Positions 35,561 to 43,670 of a DNA stretch of 64,000 nucleotides are shown here, piece by piece; the stretch's first letter is position 1, and each line of letters starts with the position of its first letter. The notes under the pieces were generated by a model. The model was not told the DNA's origin. It worked only from the letters and a program-made list of their open reading frames with translations, and did no database searches. Source of the DNA: Candidatus Hydrogenedentota bacterium (lineage in GTDB: Bacteria > Hydrogenedentota > Hydrogenedentia > Hydrogenedentales > SLHB01). The stretch spans positions 137,678-201,677 of the forward strand of contig JABWCD010000005.1 in assembly GCA_013359265.1 (NCBI GenBank), read 5' to 3'. The translations under genes and the position numbers were made by a program.

Positions 35561-36319
35561 ATGCCGCGCGTATCTCCGCTTGCGCAGGCGCGCAACGAAG
35601 CGCTCGAAATCCTTCGCGCAAGCAATTGCCGCGGTGCGCGAGCCCTTGCGATGTTCCCAACGTCATTCGCACCCAACGCCGTCGGCGACGCCCGATGCTG
35701 TGTCGATATGCATGGCCGTGCCGAGACGCTGACTGTCTGGGTCGGGATATCCGAGTCCGAACCGATGCTCCGCGCGGGGTTCGTGGCAGCCGCCGCGTAC
35801 CTGGAAATCAAGACTGCTCTCCTGTTGGGCGAAGGCGTTCCGGTTTGCACGCCGTCCAAGCCCGCCTCGCTATACGCCGTGGAGGACCACATCAATCTGC
35901 TGGGCGACAGTCCGCTCATCGGCTCCCACGACCCCACACTCGGCCCTCGTTTTCCCGACATGACACAGGCGTATTCGCCAGAACTCCTTTGTGTGGCGCG
36001 TAGTTACGTCGATTTTCCCGGTTGCGTATATGCCGGCCACGCAGCCGGCGACATGAATTTAACGGACAAGAAAGAGAAACTTGCGGCGATGGGCGCGCAC
36101 TTCGCCGGCCCTTGGTTTGTGCCGGAACTAATCGCAGTGAATCGGGTATACACAAAAGTAGTTGCGTTTGTGCGGCCTGTGCGTGCACACTACGGGCAGA
36201 GGGTAGGGGCGCCCTTGGATGACAACGATGTCTTTTCGGCTTTTAAGGAGATCGTGACGCGCATAATCTCGCACCCGGGCGCAAGGGGCCACGGCGTCAG
36301 CGTCCGAAGCAATTCGTGA
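35561..36319 (+). CDS. Purine nucleoside phosphorylase-like protein
   Basis: Encodes 252 residues two bases after the DUF167 stop. The EDHINLLGDSPLIG segment and FPDMTQAYSPEL that follows it match the highly conserved (T/S)DHINxxGxNPLxG...FxDMxxAY block of purine nucleoside phosphorylase. VYAGHAAGDMNLTDKKEKLAAMGAH replaces the usual YxxxxGPxxET substrate loop, so a key glutamate of the base site is not obvious. The N-terminal third, where a phosphate-binding SGSG motif is expected, also diverges. It may be a phosphorylase with changed specificity or a non-catalytic relative. Confidence 0.55.
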   Translation: MPRVSPLAQARNEALEILRASNCRGARALAMFPTSFAPNAVGDARCCVDMHGRAETLTVWVGISESEPMLRAGFVAAAAYLEIKTALLLGEGVPVCTPSKPASLYAVEDHINLLGDSPLIGSHDPTLGPRFPDMTQAYSPELLCVARSYVDFPGCVYAGHAAGDMNLTDKKEKLAAMGAHFAGPWFVPELIAVNRVYTKVVAFVRPVRAHYGQRVGAPLDDNDVFSAFKEIVTRIISHPGARGHGVSVRSNS

Positions 36320-36386
36320 AATAATATGCTCAACTAGTAAAATATGTAATCTAATTATTAAGATTTAGTATTTTCATATCGTTCTG

Positions 36387-36395
36387 TGTTATAAG
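36387..36395 (+). promoter_or_regulatory. Extended -10 promoter before PIN-TRAM gene
   Basis: TGTTATAAG gives an extended -10 (TGn + TATAAG) about 20 bases before the ATG at 36416, in an AT-rich island of ~90 bases. No clear -35 box is seen. It uses the same TGnTATAAG sequence as the promoter at 33909-33937. A GGAG ribosome site sits seven bases before the start. Confidence 0.45.
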
Positions 36396-36415
36396 TGAGC
36401 ATATTGGAGTAGTAT

Positions 36416-37681
36416 ATGTTTACTCGTATTATTCGATCACTGTTCTTTATCGCCTGCACCATTACTGGCGGAATGTGGGCGAGCTACTTAATTGATCAGT
36501 ACAGCGAGCGCGCCGCCGACCGGTTGACGCGCGAGGCCGTGCTGGCGTCCGCCGTCGCACGGGGCGACTACACTCCATCGCCCCCGTCGGATACAGAGGC
36601 CCACGAAGACGACTTCGAAATGGATGACGCGGCACGAGCGGCCGCCGAGAAACAGTTGCCGCCGGGGAAAAAATCGGAAATCCTTAAGTATGTTGAACAT
36701 AGCGTAATGCCGCGGCATACCGCGCGGATCCTCATTGCGCTGGGCGGCCTTTGCGGCTTTCTGGTGGCGGTCGCCATTTCATTTGCCCTGCGGTTCGTTA
36801 CGCAGGAGGCATTCGAACGGTTCTTTCCCGCGCTGGTCTCCGTCCTGCTCGCCATGGCCACGGGCTGGTTTCTCGCCTGGTACGTGGTCCAAAACTTTGG
36901 AGTCAAGGACCCGACCCTCCAAATCTATATCCAGGCGACGCTCGTGATTGTGTTTTTCTTCATTGGCGTGAACCTCGGTCTCACGCGCGCGTCGAGTTGG
37001 GAGAACTTGGTCCGCGCGGTCAGCCGGAAGAACTACGAAGGCCGCTACCCCAAGTTGCTTGATACGAGCGTTATCATCGACGGGCGCATCGCGGACATCG
37101 CGAAAGCGGGTTTCCTCGAGGGCGCGGTGATAGTGCCGCGCTTCGTGTTGCGCGAGCTGCAGTCGATCGCCGATTCGAACGATGGCTTGCGTCGCGCGCG
37201 TGGCCGGCGCGGGTTGGATGTGCTCAAACAATTGCAGGCGCCCGACAGCGGCGTCACCGTCGAAGTGGTCGAGGACGATCCGGAGCACGTGAATACCGTG
37301 GACGGCAAACTCATTGCATTCGCGAAGGACATCGGCGCCAAGGTAGTTACGAACGATCAAAACCTTTTGAAAGTCGCCCAAATCGACGGGGTCGCCGTCA
37401 TGAACATTCACGACCTGGCGAACGCGCTCAAGACGGTTGTCCTGCCGGACGAACAAATGCACGTCCGAATTGTGCGCGAAGGCAAGGAGCCGATGCAGGG
37501 CGTCGGGTTCCTCGATGACGGGACGATGGTTGTCGTGGATGGCGGGCGAGATCATATCGGGAGCAACGTGGTGGCCACCGTCACGAGCGTGCTCCAAACG
37601 TCCAACGGCAAGATGATATTCACCCGGTTCCAATCTGCCGATCCTCAAAGCAGATCGGAAGGCATGCGGTCGAGCGCCTGA
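36416..37681 (+). CDS. Membrane PIN-TRAM domain protein (YacL type)
   Basis: Encodes 421 residues. An N-terminal helix (SLFFIACTITGGMWASYLI) and three more at ~105-185 anchor it. The PIN nuclease domain follows at ~205-330: KLLDTSVIIDGRIADIA, FVLRELQSIADS, VVTNDQNLLKVAQIDGVAVMN, with the metal-binding acidic residues in place. A TRAM domain ends the protein (MQGVGFLDDGTMVVVDGGRDHIG, then VATVTSVLQTSNGKMIF). This is the YacL architecture, usually next to ispD as it is here; it probably cuts or binds RNA at the membrane. Confidence 0.92.
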   Translation: MFTRIIRSLFFIACTITGGMWASYLIDQYSERAADRLTREAVLASAVARGDYTPSPPSDTEAHEDDFEMDDAARAAAEKQLPPGKKSEILKYVEHSVMPRHTARILIALGGLCGFLVAVAISFALRFVTQEAFERFFPALVSVLLAMATGWFLAWYVVQNFGVKDPTLQIYIQATLVIVFFFIGVNLGLTRASSWENLVRAVSRKNYEGRYPKLLDTSVIIDGRIADIAKAGFLEGAVIVPRFVLRELQSIADSNDGLRRARGRRGLDVLKQLQAPDSGVTVEVVEDDPEHVNTVDGKLIAFAKDIGAKVVTNDQNLLKVAQIDGVAVMNIHDLANALKTVVLPDEQMHVRIVREGKEPMQGVGFLDDGTMVVVDGGRDHIGSNVVATVTSVLQTSNGKMIFTRFQSADPQSRSEGMRSSA

Positions 37682-37693
37682 CACCGGCGGCGC

Positions 37694-38389
37694 ATGCACC
37701 CACGCACGCAACTGCTCATCCCCGCCGCAGGTATGGGGACGCGCCTCGGCGCGGACCGTCCGAAGGCCCTAATCGAACTTGCGGGCACGCCGTTGCTCGT
37801 CCGGACGCTGAGGCGCTTCGAGCCCCTCGGCCTCGTTGACGGCTGCGTCATTGCGGTCGCCGCGGTGGCGCGGGGCCGTTTCCAGGAATGTCTGGGAGCG
37901 AGCTTTCCGACCGCGAAGATTACTTTTGTTGACGGAGGCGCCGAGCGGCAGGACTCCGTTGCCAACTGCCTTGCCGCGTTGGAAACCTCGACCGAGATCG
38001 TTGTCATTCACGATGCGGCGCGCCCGTTTGTGCCGCTGCAGTCGATACGCGAGTCCATAGCGGCTGCGGCCGAGTTCGGCGCGGCGACCGTTGCGGTCCC
38101 ATCCATCGACACCATCCTGATCGCCGATGACGATGCGTTTCTTTGTGATACGCCCGACCGCAGGACGCTGTGGGCCTGCCAGACCCCGCAGACCTTTCGG
38201 CTCGACACGCTTCGTCGCGCGCACGCGGCGGCAACGCGTGAAGGCTTCACCGGGACGGACGACGCGTCGCTCGTGCGGCGGGCGGGTGGCCGCGTGAAAC
38301 TGGTTATGGGGTCGCCCTTGAATTTCAAAGTCACCACGCCGCACGATTTGGAACTCGCGCGTTGTGTCGTCGAAGGAGGGATCGCGTGA
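37694..38389 (+). CDS. ispD: 2-C-methyl-D-erythritol 4-phosphate cytidylyltransferase
   Basis: Encodes 231 residues. [33 protein letters not shown] is the CTP-binding loop of Isp[20 protein letters not shown] and [16 protein letters not shown] the other two signature blocks, and [19 protein letters not shown] the C-terminal one. It makes CDP-methylerythritol in the MEP isoprenoid pathway. It follows the PIN-TRAM gene by 12 bases and overlaps ispF by GTGA, the classic operon order. Confidence 0.97.
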   Translation: MHPRTQLLIPAAGMGTRLGADRPKALIELAGTPLLVRTLRRFEPLGLVDGCVIAVAAVARGRFQECLGASFPTAKITFVDGGAERQDSVANCLAALETSTEIVVIHDAARPFVPLQSIRESIAAAAEFGAATVAVPSIDTILIADDDAFLCDTPDRRTLWACQTPQTFRLDTLRRAHAAATREGFTGTDDASLVRRAGGRVKLVMGSPLNFKVTTPHDLELARCVVEGGIA

Positions 38390-38862
38390 TTCGTGTCGGC
38401 TTGGGCTACGACCTGCACCGGCTCGGCGAAGGCCGGCCGCTCATCCTCGGAGGCGTAACAATCCCGTTCGAGAAAGGTCTCGAGGGCCATTCCGACGCCG
38501 ACGCGCTCGCCCACGCGATTACCGACGCACTCCTCGGGGCGGCCGCACTCGGCAATATCGGCCAGCACTTTCCCGACACGGACCCGCGATACAAAGACGC
38601 GGACAGCATTCAACTGCTCACCCACGCGGCAAATCTGGTCCGCGGCGCCGGTTACCGAATTGTCAATATCGATGCCAACATCGTCGCCCAACGCCCCAAA
38701 CTAAACCCGCACCTCGACGCCATGCGAGCGCGCCTCGCAGACTGCCTTGCGATACCCGTCGGTTGTATTTCCGTCAAGGCCAAGACCAACGAACTCGTCG
38801 GTCCCGAAGGGCGCGGAGAGGCCATCAGCACGCAGGCAATCGCGTTGATTGAAACGGACTAA
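38386..38862 (+). CDS. ispF: 2-C-methyl-D-erythritol 2,4-cyclodiphosphate synthase
   Basis: Encodes 158 residues from a GTG at 38386, six bases after GGAGG and overlapping the ispD stop. [22 protein letters not shown] carries the metal ligand Dx[34 protein letters not shown] the second metal and substrate site, and VSVKAKTNE-like [20 protein letters not shown] the CDP site. It forms a trimer and closes the cyclodiphosphate ring. Length and motifs are normal. Confidence 0.97.
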   Translation: MIRVGLGYDLHRLGEGRPLILGGVTIPFEKGLEGHSDADALAHAITDALLGAAALGNIGQHFPDTDPRYKDADSIQLLTHAANLVRGAGYRIVNIDANIVAQRPKLNPHLDAMRARLADCLAIPVGCISVKAKTNELVGPEGRGEAISTQAIALIETD

Positions 38863-39171
38863 TGTGTCGCACGATCGAATTTGGGTTCTGGATTATGAAC
38901 CTTCGATTGCAGCACGCTATTGGCGCGTACAGTTGGCGGTGGCGGGTTTCGAGAAACCTGTCGGAGACGAAAGCGTCAAATTCTGACACACATAATGACG
39001 GAGTATGGTCCGCGTTGGCGTCTTCGTATTCGCGTATTCGATTGCTCTCGCTGTTGGGCGGTCGTATATGACGCGCCATGCCCGTCGATTCCGAATTCCG
39101 AAATCCAAACTTCTCCCGCGCCGCTTTCGGCGGCGCCTACGTCTTTGGCGCGTTCACCCCGTCGCACCTCT
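38863..39171. other. Intergenic region between ispF and tlyA with a GC-rich hairpin
   Basis: About 309 bases with no credible gene. At 39118-39136 GCGCCGC-TTTCG-GCGGCGC forms a strong hairpin 35 bases before the tlyA start; a nearby GAATTCCGAAAT string recalls other junk repeats in the window. It may end ispF transcripts or mark an old repeat insertion. Confidence 0.45.
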
Positions 39172-39903
39172 ATGAAATCCCGCCTCGATAGTATCGTCGC
39201 CCGCGTCGCCGGAATTACCCGCACGCAGGCGCAGGGGCTAATACGCGCGGGCAAAGTGCTGTCGCACCACGGCGAAGTGCTCGACAAGCCGGGTGCGCAG
39301 TTCGACGACGAAATCGCGCTCGATATCCGCGACGGCTCGCCCTACGTCAGCCGTGGCGGCGACAAACTGGCTGCCGCCCTTGATGCGTTTGCGCTCGATC
39401 CAACGGGACGAATAGCGATCGACGTCGGCGCGTCAACCGGCGGCTTCACGGACTGCCTGTTGCAGCGCGGCGCCGCGCGGGTATACGCGGTTGACGTCGG
39501 CTATGGCCAGTTGGCGTGGAGACTGCGTAACGATCCGCGTGTTGTCGTCATGGAGCGGACCAACGTACGCCACATCACGCCCGCCGCCTTTCCGATACGG
39601 CCGAATTTCTTTACCGCGGACTGCTCGTTTATCTCTCTCAGTCTCGTATTGCCGCGGCTGAAATTGGTGCTCGATGCCGGCGCTTTGGGTGTCGTGCTCA
39701 TCAAGCCGCAGTTCGAGGCGGGCCGGCAGCATGTTGGCAAGGGCGGCGTCGTGCGCGACCCGAAGGTGCACGACGCCGTGATCCAAAAGGTGCTAGAATC
39801 GGCCCGCGAATTCGGGTTCACGCCGGGACGGGTCGTACCGTCGCCGCTTCTCGGTCCGGCGGGCAATCGCGAATTTCTCGCGGAACTGACATACATCGGT
39901 TAA
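39172..39903 (+). CDS. tlyA: TlyA-family rRNA methyltransferase/hemolysin-like
   Basis: Encodes 243 residues from the ATG at 39172, the normal length. An S4 RNA-binding domain (SRLDSIVARVAGITRTQAQGLIRAGKVL) is followed by an FtsJ-type SAM domain: YVSRGGDKLAAALDAF, AIDVGASTGGFTDCLLQRGA motif I, YAVDVGYGQLAWRLRNDPRV, FFTADCSFISLSLVLP, VLIKPQFEAGRQHVGKGGVVRD. TlyA makes 2'-O-methylcytidine in 16S and 23S rRNA. No strong ribosome site was seen. recN follows after eight bases, a common pairing. Confidence 0.94.
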   Translation: MKSRLDSIVARVAGITRTQAQGLIRAGKVLSHHGEVLDKPGAQFDDEIALDIRDGSPYVSRGGDKLAAALDAFALDPTGRIAIDVGASTGGFTDCLLQRGAARVYAVDVGYGQLAWRLRNDPRVVVMERTNVRHITPAAFPIRPNFFTADCSFISLSLVLPRLKLVLDAGALGVVLIKPQFEAGRQHVGKGGVVRDPKVHDAVIQKVLESAREFGFTPGRVVPSPLLGPAGNREFLAELTYIG

Positions 39904-39911
39904 TCAAGACC

Positions 39912-41576
39912 GTGCTTGAATTGCTGCGAATACAGAACTACGCCCTGATCGACAATCTGGAGGTCGAGTTTAAGCCCGGCCTGAATGCGTTGACCGGGGA
40001 AACCGGCGCGGGCAAGTCGATCATCATCGGCGCGCTCAACCTCGTGCTCGGCGCGCGCGCGTCGAACGAAACGGTGCGCGACGGCGCGGATCGAGCGCGC
40101 ATCGAAGCGGTATTCCGCCTCTCGAAACTCAGCCGCCGTCTCAAGGCCCTCCTCGACGAATTCGATGTACCGATCGAAAACGGCGAGCTCATGGTCGCGC
40201 GCACCGTTACCTCGGACGGAAAAAGCCGTGCGCACGCTGGTGGAACATTGTTGCCGCTCAATGCGCTCGCCCAACTTGGCGACGAACTCGTAGACCTGCA
40301 CGGCCAGCACGACCACCAGTCGCTGCTCATTCCGGAGCGTCAGTTGGACCTCCTGGACGGGTTCGCCGGCGCCGACGCCGCGGTTTCGGCCCTCGCGGGA
40401 ATGGTCTCGAATCTTCGCTCGCTCGAAAAATCGATTGCGGAATTGGAAAGCGACGATCGCGAACGGGCGCGGCGCATCGAGTTTCTGAAGTTCGAAGTCT
40501 CGGAAATCAACGCCGCAAACCTTCAGCCAGGCGAAGAGGAAGAGGTCCGCTCGCGCCGCAACCTCATTACGAACGCAGAGCAGATTTATACGACTGCCGC
40601 CCGCGCCTACCAGGCGCTTTACGAAAGCGACGGCGACGCGGCCATCGACAAGATCGACGTGTCGCTTTCCGCGGTATCCGAGTTGAATGCAATTGATTCC
40701 CGGTTCGCCGCGCTTGCGGAATCGCTCGGGGCGTTACGCGCGAACGCGCAGGATATTTCCGCCGAATTGCGCGGGTTCACCGAGGCGGTCGAGTACGATC
40801 CACAGGAGTTGGACGACCTCAACCGGCGGCTATCCCAAATTGCGGACCTAAAGCGAAAGTTTGGCGATTCGATTGACGCAATTCTCGCGTATCGTGACAA
40901 CGCGATCGCGGAGATCGAGCGGTTCGACTCCCGCGACCAGCAACTCGCTTCGATGCGCCGCGAGCATGCGAAGCGTTTGGAGTCCGCGAACGAACAGGCC
41001 GAGGCGATCTCGTTGAAACGCCGCGCCGCCGCCATGAAGCTCGACAAGAAGATCACTGGGGCGCTTCAGGAACTTGGCATGAAAGGCGGGACGCTTGAAA
41101 CGCGCTTCGAGCAAACTGCGCTCACGAAATCGGGTATCGACCGCGCCGAGTTCCTGCTCTCCGCAAACCCGGGCGAACGCCCAAAGCCGTTGCGGCAAGT
41201 CGCGTCCGGCGGCGAAATCTCGCGCGTCATGCTCGCGATCAAGACCGTGCTCGCTGGTGCCGACCGCATCCCGACGCTCATCTTTGACGAGATCGACGCC
41301 GGAGTGGGCGGGGCCGTCGCAAACAAAGTGGCGCAGCGACTCCGCGATCTTTCCGCCACACACCAGACCATCTGCATCACGCACCTGCCGCAGATTGCCG
41401 CGGCGGCATCCGCGCACTTCACCGTGGAGAAGGGCACTGCGAAAGGCAGGACATTAACCCGAGTTCAGTTCCTCGAACCAACCGAGCGCACCAAGGAGGT
41501 CGCGCGCCTGCTCGATGGCTCGCTCACCGACGTGAGCCTCAAACACGCCGAGGAGCTTCTGCGGGCGAACCGATAG
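39912..41576 (+). CDS. recN: DNA repair protein RecN
   Basis: Encodes 554 residues starting with GTG. The SMC-like layout is complete: LRIQNYALIDNLEVEFKPGLNALTGETGAGKS with Walker A, a central coiled coil (~155-380), the RQVASGGEISRVMLAIK ABC signature, and Walker B LIFDEIDAGVGGAVANKVAQRL. It helps join broken DNA ends in recombination repair. Length and gene order with tlyA are typical. Confidence 0.97.
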   Translation: MLELLRIQNYALIDNLEVEFKPGLNALTGETGAGKSIIIGALNLVLGARASNETVRDGADRARIEAVFRLSKLSRRLKALLDEFDVPIENGELMVARTVTSDGKSRAHAGGTLLPLNALAQLGDELVDLHGQHDHQSLLIPERQLDLLDGFAGADAAVSALAGMVSNLRSLEKSIAELESDDRERARRIEFLKFEVSEINAANLQPGEEEEVRSRRNLITNAEQIYTTAARAYQALYESDGDAAIDKIDVSLSAVSELNAIDSRFAALAESLGALRANAQDISAELRGFTEAVEYDPQELDDLNRRLSQIADLKRKFGDSIDAILAYRDNAIAEIERFDSRDQQLASMRREHAKRLESANEQAEAISLKRRAAAMKLDKKITGALQELGMKGGTLETRFEQTALTKSGIDRAEFLLSANPGERPKPLRQVASGGEISRVMLAIKTVLAGADRIPTLIFDEIDAGVGGAVANKVAQRLRDLSATHQTICITHLPQIAAAASAHFTVEKGTAKGRTLTRVQFLEPTERTKEVARLLDGSLTDVSLKHAEELLRANR

Positions 41577-41679
41577 GGAATACGCACGAGATTGGATGCG
41601 ATTCGTTCGTGTTCGTAATCGTATTCAGTCCATTTCCTCATGTATTATCTTCCTCCGCATCAGCGTTTGGAGTGACCGA

Positions 41680-42270
41680 ATGGAATCGCAGAACGATATT
41701 GCTCGAATCAAGATTGGTGTCATGGGTTCGGCGGGCGGCGCGATGGAAGCGCGCCTGGTGGAGCGATGCATCGAAATGGGGCGCGCTATCGCGGACTGCG
41801 GCTGCGCGATTGTCACGGGCGGTTGCCCCGGCCTGCCGCATTATGCCGTGATTGGCTGCAAGCAGAGCGGCGGGCTCACCATCGGTGTCAGCCCCGCCAT
41901 CAGCCAGCACGAACACGTCGCGAAGTACAGCAGCCCGACCGATCACATCGACGTGCTGATATTCACCGGCATGGGCCTGATGGGCCGCGAGGTCATCGGC
42001 GTGCGCAGTTGCGACATCATCATCATCGTTGGCGGACGCTCGGGCACACTCGGCGAGTTCGCCATCGCGTACGACGAAGGCCGCCTCATCGGTGTGCTCA
42101 CCGGCTCCGGCGGCGTCGCGGACCACGTGGACGACTTCCTGCCCGTCATGCAGAAGCCCACAGGATCGCGCATTATCTACGACAGCGACCCGCGCAAATT
42201 GATCGAGCGGTGCGTCGCCGACTATAAGGCGAACCCAACTGTCATTCGCGAACGAGAGGCCTCGAAGTAA
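41680..42270 (+). CDS. LOG-family (TIGR00725-like) protein
   Basis: Encodes 196 residues from the ATG at 41680, nine bases after GGAG. The Rossmann core IKIGVMGSAGG, the IVTGGCPGLPHYAV loop (GGG-GxM in lysine-decarboxylase-like proteins), and VGGRSGTLGEFAIAYDEGRLIGVL (GGxGTxxE) identify the LOG/TIGR00725 group. Members include cytokinin-riboside phosphoribohydrolases and molybdenum-cofactor carrier proteins; the exact ligand cannot be chosen. Its stop overlaps the start of the next gene (TAATG). Confidence 0.85.
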   Translation: MESQNDIARIKIGVMGSAGGAMEARLVERCIEMGRAIADCGCAIVTGGCPGLPHYAVIGCKQSGGLTIGVSPAISQHEHVAKYSSPTDHIDVLIFTGMGLMGREVIGVRSCDIIIIVGGRSGTLGEFAIAYDEGRLIGVLTGSGGVADHVDDFLPVMQKPTGSRIIYDSDPRKLIERCVADYKANPTVIREREASK

Positions 42271-43649
42271 TGCGCATTACATCCCTCGGCGCCGCCGAGA
42301 CGGTCACCGGCAGCAAACACCTGCTCGAAGTAAATGGCAAGCGTGTCCTTTTCGACTGCGGCATGTTTCAAGGCGCGCGCAAGGAATCCGAAGCGCGCAA
42401 CCGCGAGATGCCCTGCGACCCGACGACGCTCGATGCCGTGGTCATCACGCACGCCCACATAGACCACATCGGGGTACTGCCCGTACTCGCGAAGCACGGG
42501 TATGAGGGACCAATCTTCGCGACGCCCGCGACGCGCGACTTATGCTCGATTATGCTCATCGACAGCGCGCACATTCAGGCGCGCGACGCGGAATGGCTCT
42601 CGAAGAAAAACCGATCGTTCGTTGCGCCGCTTTATGACGATAACGACGTACACACGACCATGCAGCGCTTCGTCTCGTTGCCGTACAACATGCCGATGGA
42701 GATCGTGCCCGGCGTGCGCATCACCTTCCGCGACGCGGGCCATGTGCTGGGATCGGCGATGGTGATGGTCGAGTGCCGCGAGAACGGAACGGCGAAGCGA
42801 TTTCTTGAGGGCGGCGATCTGGGCCGAAAACACATGCCGATCCTCCGCGATCCGTGGGAACCGGAGGACGCGGATGTTGTGCTGATGGAAAGCACCTACG
42901 GCAACCGCGAGCATGATCCTATCGAAGAAATGGACCATCGGCTGGCGGAGATTATCCGGGCCACGCACCAGCGCGGCGGAAAAATCATCATTCCCAGCTT
43001 CGCCCTCGAACGCGCACAGGAAATTATCTATGCTCTAAAGCGTCTGGAAGTAAACGGAGGTTTGCCTCGCCTCCCCGTGTTTGTCGATAGCCCGATGACG
43101 GTCAACATTACCGAAATCTTCCGCCTCCACAGCGACAGCTTCGACACGGAAATCAGAGAATTCATGACGGAGGAAGGGGACCCGTTCATGCTTCAACGCA
43201 TTCATTACATCCGCAGCGCGGAAGAATCCATGAAGCTGAACGACATGAGAGAGCCGGCGATTATCATTTCCGCGTCGGGCATGTGCGAGCAGGGCCGTAT
43301 CCTTCACCACCTGCGAAACAATTGCCACGACGAACGCAACACCATACTTATCGTCGGGTTCCAGGCGAAGAACACGTTGGGCCGCCGCATCGTGGAGCGC
43401 GAGAAGGAAATCAAGATTTTCGGCGTGAAGCGTCCGCTGAACGCCGACGTCAAAGTGCTCAACGGTTTCAGCGCGCATGCAGGCCGCTCGGAACTCATCG
43501 CATTCGGTCAGCGATTCAAAGACTGCGCCCAACATGTGTTACTGGTCCACGGCGAAGAAGATGCGATGACTGCGTTGAAGTCCGCGCTCGAATCCGCTGG
43601 CCAGACGAATGCTACGATTCAGAAGGAAGGTGTGCCGATAGAGTTCTGA
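42270..43649 (+). CDS. Beta-CASP metallo-beta-lactamase RNA nuclease-like protein
   Basis: Encodes 459 residues. The MBL half has TVTGSKHLLEVNGKRVLFDCGMFQGARKES, THAHIDH and the RDAGHVLGSAMV histidine; the beta-CASP half has LMESTYGNREHDP, GGKIIIPSFALERAQEIIYAL, IISASGMCEQGRILHHLRNN, and the C-terminal GFSAHAGRSELIAF and LVHGEEDAM motifs. This is the archaeal CPSF/bacterial YsH1-type nuclease family that processes or degrades RNA in the cytosol. It is coupled to the LOG-like gene by overlapping stop and start. Confidence 0.94.
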   Translation: MRITSLGAAETVTGSKHLLEVNGKRVLFDCGMFQGARKESEARNREMPCDPTTLDAVVITHAHIDHIGVLPVLAKHGYEGPIFATPATRDLCSIMLIDSAHIQARDAEWLSKKNRSFVAPLYDDNDVHTTMQRFVSLPYNMPMEIVPGVRITFRDAGHVLGSAMVMVECRENGTAKRFLEGGDLGRKHMPILRDPWEPEDADVVLMESTYGNREHDPIEEMDHRLAEIIRATHQRGGKIIIPSFALERAQEIIYALKRLEVNGGLPRLPVFVDSPMTVNITEIFRLHSDSFDTEIREFMTEEGDPFMLQRIHYIRSAEESMKLNDMREPAIIISASGMCEQGRILHHLRNNCHDERNTILIVGFQAKNTLGRRIVEREKEIKIFGVKRPLNADVKVLNGFSAHAGRSELIAFGQRFKDCAQHVLLVHGEEDAMTALKSALESAGQTNATIQKEGVPIEF

Positions 43650-43670
43650 ATGGCCGGGCAAGTCGCATAG

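Noticed and set aside
38920-39171. 84-residue N-terminal extension of TlyA
   Set aside because: No homology-like sequence before the S4 domain and it crosses intergenic DNA with a hairpin; the start at 39172 gives the family length.
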